A DNA stretch of 64,000 bases, taken from Candidatus Phytoplasma australiense. GTDB taxonomy: Bacteria > Bacillota_I > Bacilli_A > Acholeplasmatales > Acholeplasmataceae. Shown here piece after piece: positions 58,143-64,000 of the stretch. The position numbers and the translations under genes were made by a program. Below the pieces are notes generated by a model, which saw only the letters and a list, made by a program, of their open reading frames with translations, did not search any database and was not told the origin of the DNA. Location: NCBI GenBank assembly GCA_000069925.1, contig AM422018.1, forward strand, positions 186,001-250,000, read 5' to 3'. The stretch's first letter is position 1. Each line of letters starts with the position of its first letter.

Positions 58143-59315
58143 ATGAGCTTAGGAATGGAGAGAAAATTAAAATTATATTCTTTGGATGTTAAATTAAAGG
58201 CTGTTTTTGCGAAACAGGAAGGCAAAAGATGTAAAGAAATCCAAAAAAACTTAAAGATTAAAAATCGGAGTCAGATTTATCAATGGGTAGAGTGGTATGA
58301 ATTCAAAGGCGCAGAAAGGCTAGAACAATCAATTAGAGGAAAAAGAAAGGTTGTTGAAAAAGGGATTAATCCAATTAAAAAGGCAATTAAAAAACAACTA
58401 AAAACTAGTTTCAAGAAAAATAGAAAATTATATTTAAAAATTATTAATAAATATCAAAAAGAAGTTTCGTTAGAACAATTGATTAAATGGTTATCTATTT
58501 CAAAAACTAGTTATTTTCGGTGGATTAAGCAAAGTCTTCATCCTAGACCTCAAAGTGAATTGGAAAAAGCCTTGTTTCAAATATGCAAACAAGGTTCGTA
58601 TATCACAACTGATGGCAAGAGAAAAAGAAGGCTTGGTTATCGCGTGGTTCATCAAAAATTAATTGACCTTAAATTTAAAATAAATTCTAAAACTGTTTTA
58701 AAATTGATGCATCAATTTGGGTTATTATCACAAAGAATACAGCGAAAACCTCAATATTATTATGATTTAGCAATCCAAAAAGAAAATAACTTAAAAAATC
58801 TAATTCAAAACAATTATCACGCCACAAGACCATTTGAAAAATTATGTACTGATATAACTTATATAACTTTTGGAAAAAACAACCAAAAATTATTTGTTTC
58901 CGCGATGATGGATTTGTATAACCGAGAAATTATTGGTTACAACATTTCTAAAATTGCTGATGTTGGTTTTGTAATTAACACTTTAAAAGCTATTCCTACA
59001 TTAATAAACCCTTGCATTCTTCATTGCGATAGAGCAAGTGTTTATACTTCTAAAAGATATCAAACTGAATTAAAAGCTAATAATTTAATAACTAGTTTTT
59101 CAGCTAAAGCCATGCCAACTGATAATGCATGTATGGAGGCATTTTGGGCCAATATGAAACGTGAAACCATCCATTATGAAAAAATGCAAAATCTAGGCGA
59201 ACATCAAATTATAGAAATTATTACTGATTACATTGAATATTATAATATTTATCGCAAAATGAAAGTCCTAAATTATTTATCACCCAAAGAATTTAAAATA
59301 AAAAATATTAATTAA
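58143..59315 (+). CDS. tra5: IS3-family transposase Tra5 (intact)
   Basis: 390 residues in one frame, unlike the usual orfA/orfB pair with programmed shift. N-terminal helix-turn-helix (LKAVFAKQEGKRCKEIQKNL, SQIYQWVEWYE), then a DDE core: TDITY (D about 236), HCDRASVYTS (D about 296), and MEAFWANMKRE (E about 332), with 35 residues between the last two. IS150-like group. It is the last gene before the tra5-side terminal repeat and the likely mover of the unit. Confidence 0.93.
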   Translation: MSLGMERKLKLYSLDVKLKAVFAKQEGKRCKEIQKNLKIKNRSQIYQWVEWYEFKGAERLEQSIRGKRKVVEKGINPIKKAIKKQLKTSFKKNRKLYLKIINKYQKEVSLEQLIKWLSISKTSYFRWIKQSLHPRPQSELEKALFQICKQGSYITTDGKRKRRLGYRVVHQKLIDLKFKINSKTVLKLMHQFGLLSQRIQRKPQYYYDLAIQKENNLKNLIQNNYHATRPFEKLCTDITYITFGKNNQKLFVSAMMDLYNREIIGYNISKIADVGFVINTLKAIPTLINPCILHCDRASVYTSKRYQTELKANNLITSFSAKAMPTDNACMEAFWANMKRETIHYEKMQNLGEHQIIEIITDYIEYYNIYRKMKVLNYLSPKEFKIKNIN

Positions 59316-59782
59316 TAATTAAAATTATAAGCCCTTCATAACGGAGGGCAATTTGTGTAGGTTTTTTTAAGTTCTTTAAAAAAATAACTTTTTAAAAAAC
59401 CATAACACCTCTTAGAACTCAAAATTTTTCCCTTATATGACACTTTTGGGTGATTAGTAATGATAAATATCAAATCGTAAATATAAAATCATTTAAGAGG
59501 TAATATTTTGATTGTTTATTTTTTGAAATTAATAAAATTCTTTAAATCAATTATTTTTAGATTATTATGTAAAAAAATCATTTTTTTATATTTTTAGTAT
59601 TGACAAATATAATATTTTAATAGTACCATATATATGGTAAATATATAAAGAAAGAAATAAAAACTATTCAAAAGTTTTTATTTCTTTCTTTATATTACAT
59701 ATACATATATTATACTATTAAATAATATTATTATTTTATACTTATAAAATATAAAATTTTTTTCTTCAAAAAACCAATTAAA
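59316..59782. other. PMU-A non-coding right-end region with palindrome
   Basis: About 470 bases without a gene, holding the palindrome at 59645-59693. It matches PMU-B 35660-35977 up to about 59580, after which PMU-A has an extra segment of roughly 150 bases with the palindrome. Confidence 0.6.
59645..59693. repeat. 21-bp-arm palindrome near the PMU-A tra5 end
   Basis: Arms 59645-59665 and 59673-59693 are perfectly complementary (AAAGAAAGAAATAAAAACT and its complement). Weaker complementarity extends it outward on both sides. Shared with 31336-31384 but absent from PMU-B. Confidence 0.8.
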
Positions 59783-59959
59783 AAGTGGTACTGGTTGAGA
59801 ACAACAAATTTAAAAAAAAATAAATTTCATATTTTGACAAATAATTTTAATTATGTTATAATAAAAGTAATTAATAAACAATTTGGTTTTTCAAAAAATC
59901 ATATTTTTTTTGGAAAAAAATGTTGTTTTCAAATAGTACCATTTTCGTGGAGCTTACCA
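59783..59959 (+). repeat. Subterminal 177-bp palindromic segment ending in the tra5-side terminal repeat
   Basis: Begins GTGGTACTGGTTGAGAACAA (like the dnaB-side terminus) and ends with the tra5-side repeat (59921-59959), so it looks like a miniature element bounded by both end types. Copies: 31475-31659 and, reversed, 35479-35655. Confidence 0.75.
59834..59862 (+). promoter_or_regulatory. Outward promoter at the PMU-A tra5 end
   Basis: TTGACA (59834-59839), 17 bases, TATAAT (59857-59862), an exact consensus. It points out through the terminal repeat into the antisense of the split 146-residue gene of PMU-B. Confidence 0.75.
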
Positions 59960-60189
59960 TTTTGTAGTTTTTTGTTGGGGAAAAAAATACCCAAAATTAA
60001 ATCTTTGAAGAAATTTAAAGTGTTTGCAATTAATTTAAAAATTGGTTTGAACCCAGAAACAATAAGAATGGTGAAAAGTGTTGTTTGGATTCCATCCATT
60101 CTTTGTTCAAGAATTTCAGTAGTTGTAAATCCTTTGGTATAATTTAGAATAAAATTGCTAATTGTTGCAAATATTGAAAATAACCACAT
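59960..60189 (-). pseudogene. N-terminal part of the 146-residue gene, cut by PMU-A
   Basis: From ATG 60189 reads MWLFSIFATISNFILNYTKG and on to NKKLQ, where PMU-A begins; the visible frame continues ten residues into the terminal repeat. C-terminal part at 45342-45550. Confidence 0.85.
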
Positions 60190-60204
60190 ATTTTTTTACC
60201 TTTC

Positions 60205-60393
60205 TTAATAATCTTTAATAACTTTTCTTCGTTTTTTAAACGATTTCTTTTTGTTTTTAAAAGTTTTATTGGGGCGGTCTAAATTAAGCCATTTCCTTTT
60301 TGGTTGATTATATTTATTAGTTTTTTTCTTGGATTGGGAATTGCGGGATTTGAAATAAGTCCCATTAAATGCTTCTGACATGCCGTCGCTCAT
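60205..60393 (-). CDS. 62-residue basic protein (PMU-B copy)
   Basis: MSDGMSEAFNGTYFKSRNSQ and a Lys-rich tail, near-identical to 50090-50278. Start chosen at ATG 60393 for the AAGGAG spacing; ATG 60402 is too close to it. Confidence 0.6.
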   Translation of the reverse strand: MSDGMSEAFNGTYFKSRNSQSKKKTNKYNQPKRKWLNLDRPNKTFKNKKKSFKKRRKVIKDY

Positions 60394-60394
60394 A

Positions 60395-60580
60395 TTATTC
60401 ATTCTCCTTATTATTTTTATTAATCTTTTTATCTAATTCATCAAGTTTTTCTATTGATTCATCCAGTTTTTTATGTGTTTTATTGAATCGTTCTTGGGTT
60501 TGGTTTCTTGTATCATTAACTTCATCAAGAACTTTATTTTGGGATAAACCAATTTGACGAGTTAATAAATAAGTAGTCAT
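60395..60580 (-). CDS. 61-residue helical protein (PMU-B copy)
   Basis: Same start (MTTYLLTRQIGLSQNKVLDE) as 49921-50088, with six extra residues in the coiled-coil tail (ESIEKLDELDKKINK). Its ATG lies in the deletion-fused ORF upstream. Confidence 0.6.
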   Translation of the reverse strand: MTTYLLTRQIGLSQNKVLDEVNDTRNQTQERFNKTHKKLDESIEKLDELDKKINKNNKENE

Positions 60581-60770
60581 TTTGGCTTTGAGAGTTGTGT
60601 TGGTTGTTGGTTAAATATGCATTGAGTATATTATGACAATCAAACATATACTGATTAAAAGCTTTGTTGAAAAAAATTGGTTGAACTATTTGTTTGGTGA
60701 TGTTAACACACAAAGATTTATGATTAAAAACGTTAATATTATTAAAATCTAAATTAGATATTTGTTTCAT
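60534..60770 (-). pseudogene. Deletion fusion: nuclease-like N-terminus joined to the methyltransferase C-terminus
   Basis: From ATG 60770 the first 61 or so residues match the PD-(D/E)XK-like protein (46976), then the frame jumps to NDYLFINSSNWFIPK, the last residues of the methyltransferase (49967). Compared with PMU-A about 2.75 kb is gone, joined at a CAAAA microhomology. Neither domain keeps its active site. Confidence 0.85.
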
Positions 60771-60792
60771 ATTTTTATTTCCTTTTTTATTC

Positions 60793-62076
60793 TTATTCTT
60801 TTGCTTCAAATCTTTGGATTTGTTTATAAAAATTAAAACTACATTCACCTAATTGACCGCTACGGTTTTTGGCAATAATTAAATTCGTATGTGGGTCAAT
60901 ATCAGGTTTTTGATAATGACTTTCGCGGTGTAATAACATCACAACATCAGCGTCTTGTTCGATTGTTCCCGAATCTCTTAAATCTGTTAATTGTGGGCTT
61001 TTGACTTCTCTTACATAAGTTGCACGGTTCATTTGACTCAAAGCTACAATTGAAATATTAAGTTCACTTGCTAGTTTTTTTAATTCGCGCGAAATCACAG
61101 ATATTGCTTGGTATGTATTAAAACTTTGGTCGTCTTTTAATAAATGGAGGTAATCAATAAAGACAATATCAAGTCCCTTAGTATATTTCATTTGACGGCA
61201 TTTGGTTTTAATATCTTCAATTTTGTTATTTCTATCATCATCAATTAAAATGTTTACTTGCGTGATTTCGTCATCAGCGATAAGTAACTGTAATTTGTCA
61301 TTTTTAGTTAAGTTTTTGTTTTGGAGTTGTTTTAAAGGGATTTGAGAAGCAGAAGAAAGTAGCCTAATTCCTAATTCTTCTGCTGCCATTTCTAAACTAA
61401 AAATAACTGCTTTTTGGTTTTCGGGGTTGGTAGTAAAGTTTTTTGCAATATTACAAGCCAAATTTAACATAAAAGCAGTTTTTCCCATTCCCGTTCTCGC
61501 GCCTAAGATAATTAATTGGTTTGGTTTGAGCCCAGAAATTAATTCATCTAGATTTTTAAAGCCTGTTTTTATTCCTACAAGTTGGTTGTCTTTTTCATCA
61601 TTAACTATATTTTGGCGAATATAAGGAATTAATGTTTTTGTAGAAATAAAAGGAGATTTGGTTTTTTGCATAAAACCTTCTACTTGGTTTTTGACTGTTT
61701 GCAAATAATTATGGATATTTTTTGATTTAGATAATTCAGTAGGTAATTGCTTAATTAATCCTAACAAATCTCTTTTAAGGGCATTTTCTTTAATTAAATC
61801 AATATATGTCTCTAAATATTCACTTGCAGGAGCCATCTCCACTAATTCAATTAAATAATCAATTCCTCCTATTTTGTATAAATTGTTATCTAAAACAGAA
61901 CCCACCGTAACATAATCAATTTCGCGGTTTTGCAGTTTTAATCGCTTCATTGTCTCAAAGATACAACGATGCTTGGGGTTGGAAAAATTGTTTGTGTTAA
62001 CTAAATTTATAACAGCATCCATTTTTTCTGGATTTAACAATAGTGTTCCTAATAATGCACGTTCAGCTTCAATCAT
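60793..62076 (-). CDS. dnaB: Replicative DNA helicase DnaB (PMU-B copy)
   Basis: 427 residues, intact, with the same motifs as the PMU-A copy (GARTGMGKTA, FIDYLHLL, RDSGTIEQDADVV) and only scattered substitutions. It starts just inside the PMU-B dnaB-side repeat with the same double-hairpin leader. It is the only large PMU-B gene besides the 360-residue gene that stays open. Confidence 0.95.
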   Translation of the reverse strand: MIEAERALLGTLLLNPEKMDAVINLVNTNNFSNPKHRCIFETMKRLKLQNREIDYVTVGSVLDNNLYKIGGIDYLIELVEMAPASEYLETYIDLIKENALKRDLLGLIKQLPTELSKSKNIHNYLQTVKNQVEGFMQKTKSPFISTKTLIPYIRQNIVNDEKDNQLVGIKTGFKNLDELISGLKPNQLIILGARTGMGKTAFMLNLACNIAKNFTTNPENQKAVIFSLEMAAEELGIRLLSSASQIPLKQLQNKNLTKNDKLQLLIADDEITQVNILIDDDRNNKIEDIKTKCRQMKYTKGLDIVFIDYLHLLKDDQSFNTYQAISVISRELKKLASELNISIVALSQMNRATYVREVKSPQLTDLRDSGTIEQDADVVMLLHRESHYQKPDIDPHTNLIIAKNRSGQLGECSFNFYKQIQRFEAKE

Positions 62077-62157
62077 CTTTCAAACTCCTTTTTCTCAGTT
62101 TGGATACAAAAAAATCCAAACTGTTTATTTTTAATTAATAAACAATTTGGATAAATT

Positions 62158-62196
62158 TGTTGTTCTCAACCAGTACCACTTTTTTGGGGCAGTCTA
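62158..62196 (-). repeat. PMU-B terminal inverted repeat, dnaB side
   Basis: On the minus strand TAGACTGCCCCAAAAAAGTG and following bases to GAGAACAACA, identical to 45550-45587. GTAC follows at 62197-62200, as at 35475-35478. Confidence 0.8.
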
Positions 62197-63777
62197 GTAC
62201 AGAGGGCGTTGACAACAAAACCATTGACGGCATAAAGCTAGAAATGATAAAGAAATACCACAAAGAATACGTCAACAACCAATACAATCCGCAACCTGTC
62301 AAAAAAGTATTAATACCAAAAAATAAAAATAAAACGAGACGGCTAGGCATCCCAACCATAAAAGATAGAATAATCCAGAAAGCAATGGAACAACTTTTAA
62401 CCCTCTATTTTGAAAACATCTTATCAGAATGGAGCTTCGGATTCAGAAGCAAGAAATCATGCCATGATGCCGTAAAACGCATCAAACAAAGATTCAAAGG
62501 GATAGATTATATAATAAAAATCGACATTAAAGGTTACTTTGAAACCATCAACCACGATATCCTCAATAAGATGTTAAACAAATACATCAGAAAGGCCAAA
62601 ACGTTAAAAACAATCAACCAATGGCTCAAAGCAGGAATAATGGAAAATGGAATCAAATACGAATCATTATCAGGAACACCGCAAGGTGGGATAATATCCC
62701 CTTTATTATCAAATATATATTTACATTACATCGATAAGAAAATGGAAGAACTGATAAGAAACGGCAAACCGATAATGAAAGCAAATCCCGAATATTGGAA
62801 GGCATACACAAAAAAAACAACATCACAATCTATCAATAGATAGTGAAATAAACCTGAACCCAAACCCGAGAATAGAATACATCCGCTACGCAGATGATTT
62901 TATTATTGGAATAAAAGGAGAACACCACGAAGCAGAAAGGATTAAAACCCAAGTACTCAAATGGCTAGAACAAGACTTGAAACTCGTGGTAAACCGCGAC
63001 AAATCAAAAATTGTAAAAGCCACTAAGGGCACAAGGTTCCTATCTTATATGGTAAAGGTAAACCCAACCAACAAAACCCGCAAAAAGAAAACAACAAAAA
63101 ACTCACTGAACGGGCAAGTACAAATCCAAATCCCAAAAGACACAACAAGAGACTACGGGAAAGAATACGGTTGGACCAAAAACAGGAAAGTAAAACACGA
63201 CGAAACACTAGCAAGTAGGGAATCACTAGAAATAATACGAACCTACAAATCAATAACGCTCGGCATTATCCGATACTTTTGTCTAGGAAATAACCTAGCA
63301 CAATTAACACATTTATACTATTTGGCGGAATACAGTTGTTTAAAAACACTAGCGAGAAAATGGAAAACATCTATCGCAAAAGTTCGGCGAAAATTAAGGA
63401 ACGGCAAAACTTGGGGGATTCAATACAACCTCAAGAATAAAACCAAAGTTGATAGCTGGGACAAACTGGACTGGGAAAAGATAAAAAGGATGAGAAAAAC
63501 AAAGGGGAATCCCGATGTAATTATCAACCGTTATCTCTACCAAGGACGAACAACACTAACATCACGCTTAAAGGCGGAGAGATGTGAAGTTTGCCAAACA
63601 GAAAACATCCCACTAGAAATCCACCACACAAAAACGGTGAGAAACTCCAACTGGCAAAGTATCCTTAATAAACAAACAATCGCTTTATGTAGGAATTGTC
63701 ATCGCAAGAGAACAAACCAACAAATAAACGATATAAACCAAAACAAAAAGAAGAGAATGATTAAGATACACAGTTAA
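62197..63777 (+). pseudogene. Group II intron reverse transcriptase/maturase, main part with one frameshift
   Basis: Continues the frame cut at 35478: EGVDNKTIDG (RT-0), KKVLIPKNKNKTRRLGIPTIKDRIIQ (RT-1), IIKIDIKGYFETINHD (RT-3 Asp), SGTPQGGIISPLLSNI (RT-4). An A8 run near 62810 shifts the frame; with A7 it would read on to RIEYIRYADDFIIGIKG (RT-5 YADD), a maturase (X) region and an HNH endonuclease (CEVCQ, LEIHHTKT, LCRNCHRKR) ending at 63777. It would drive intron retrohoming if whole. Confidence 0.9.
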
Positions 63778-63814
63778 CCGCAAGGTTAATCCCGTAAAAA
63801 GGGTAAATGATGGA

Positions 63815-63848
63815 AAGCCGTATGCTTGGAAACTTACTCGTACGGTTT
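63815..63848 (+). ncRNA. Group II intron domain V
   Basis: AAGCCGTATGCTTGGAAACT followed by TACTCGTACGGTTT folds as the conserved domain V hairpin: the AGCCGTATG / CGTACGGTT stem, a bulge, and a GAAA-type loop. The catalytic AGC triad (63816-63818) is present. Confidence 0.8.
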
Positions 63849-63893
63849 GGAGGGGGGGCTGTTTGTAATAGAAAGTAGAAAAACAAATCCTAC

Positions 63894-64000
63894 AATCGAA
63901 ACGCAAATAATCTATCCCTATAAAAGATAGTCTTTTTTTGTTATTCGGGGCTGTCAATATTATATTCCTCACGACACCCCTTTTTTTATGTTATAATATC
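63894..64000. other. 3' flank of the intron
   Basis: Contains a small hairpin with T-run (CTATC / GATAG then TCTTTTTTT, about 63911-63938) and possibly a promoter at the edge (TTATAATA near 63990). The exon gene, if any, is not recognisable. Confidence 0.4.

Larger units (their letters stand above)
45550..59959 (+). mobile_element. PMU-A, an intact potential mobile unit (14.4 kb)
   Basis: Bounded by the dnaB-side repeat (45550-45587) and the tra5-side repeat (59921-59959), flanked by T-runs (45546-45549 and 59960-59963). Every larger gene is intact and on the plus strand, closely packed or overlapping, from dnaB to tra5. It interrupts the 146-residue gene of PMU-B. Exact ends are uncertain by one base because the target is a T-run. 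Confidence 0.85.
35479..62196 (-). mobile_element. PMU-B, a potential mobile unit inserted in the group II intron and interrupted by PMU-A
   Basis: The span is 26.7 kb, of which 35479-45549 and 59960-62196 (about 12.3 kb) are PMU-B proper, in reverse orientation. Its ends are the tra5-side terminal repeat (35479-35517) and the dnaB-side repeat (62158-62196), flanked by GTAC (35475-35478 and 62197-62200). Order from its dnaB end is dnaB, a deletion-fused small ORF, 61- and 62-codon genes, the 146-residue gene (split by PMU-A), 80-residue gene, AAA+ gene, secreted 62-residue gene, giant coiled-coil gene, 360-residue gene, SVM gene, tra5. Most large genes carry frameshifts. Confidence 0.85.
62197..63893 (+). 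mobile_element. Group II intron, 3' part
   Basis: Carries the main RT ORF, domain V (63815-63848) and a domain VI-like hairpin, ending near CAAATCCTAC (about 63893). Together with 34680-35478 the intron would be about 2.5 kb, a normal size. Base composition is less AT-rich than the surroundings. Confidence 0.75.

Noticed and set aside
59795-60142. 115-codon frame starting MRTTNLKKNK, also at 35383-35643 (minus) and in part at 31527
   Set aside because: Lies over the PMU end repeat and its promoter and runs antisense through the 146-residue gene; an artefact of the repeat.
62157-62843. Reverse transcriptase gene starting at ATG 62157
   Set aside because: That ATG is in the PMU-B terminal repeat; the true N-terminus is at 35300, 26.7 kb away, on the other side of the insertion.
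1-64000. Mycoplasma genetic code (TGA = Trp)
   Set aside because: All intact genes use TGG for Trp and several end at TGA (for example 6308 and 50734); one TGA at a Trp site in a broken gene is not enough.
1-64000. tRNA, rRNA or CRISPR array
   Set aside because: No cloverleaf with a GTTCRA-type T-loop, no rRNA-like conserved stretch, and no regularly spaced repeats were seen on either strand.

Overview
The window looks like a piece of a phytoplasma chromosome ('Candidatus Phytoplasma', a wall-less insect- and plant-borne mollicute). It is very AT-rich. TGG encodes Trp and TGA acts as a stop, unlike in mycoplasmas. It carries a typical SVM-type signal peptide, DUF2963 repeat proteins, MATE exporters, an ECF vitamin transporter and potential mobile unit (PMU) genes. 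No tRNA, rRNA or CRISPR was seen. All comparisons were made by eye.

Layout. (1) 1-8.4 kb: start of a DEAD-box RNA helicase gene, then a variable surface-protein region on the minus strand. This region has tail-anchored or DUF2963 proteins, two of them broken at A7 tracts, whose promoters have long A/T homopolymers between -35 and -10. (2) 8.7-30 kb: core genes separated by 1-1.5 kb of decayed AT-rich DNA. These are pfkA, a MATE exporter, pgi, then rsmI-holB-tmk-truA on the minus strand, a second MATE exporter, and a minus-strand cluster of two S-like membrane proteins, pepF, ecfA1, ecfA2, ecfT and glyA. (3) 30-34.7 kb: decayed DNA with a relic PMU end fused to a DUF2963 gene, a small membrane protein gene and a dnaB relic. 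(4) 34.7-63.9 kb: a group II intron split by a 26.7 kb insertion.

The insertion is the main result. The intron reverse transcriptase reads ...NKGSGT at 35478 and resumes exactly in frame as EGVDNKTIDG at 62197, with GTAC duplicated at both edges. The insert, PMU-B, is in reverse orientation (tra5 end left, dnaB end right). PMU-B is itself split by a second, intact PMU (PMU-A, about 45550-59959) inserted into a 146-residue membrane protein gene with a T-run duplication. Both units have the same two imperfect terminal inverted repeats, one beside dnaB and one beyond tra5. The order is therefore intron, then PMU-B, then PMU-A.

PMU-A reads as one plus-strand gene set: dnaB, a PD-(D/E)XK-like protein, tmk, two DUF2963 proteins, HU, an N6-adenine methyltransferase, several tiny proteins, two small membrane proteins, a membrane-anchored AAA+ ATPase, an 1164-residue coiled-coil membrane protein, a 360-residue membrane protein sharing the ATPase's C-terminal cassette, and the tra5 transposase. 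The first block looks like DNA replication and modification. The second looks like a membrane-associated ATP-driven machine of unknown function. PMU-B has lost about 2.75 kb between the nuclease and methyltransferase genes, and most of its large genes are frameshifted at A-runs. It alone carries two secreted-protein genes, one with an SVM signal peptide. The tra5 ends of three PMU copies carry an outward-facing consensus promoter.
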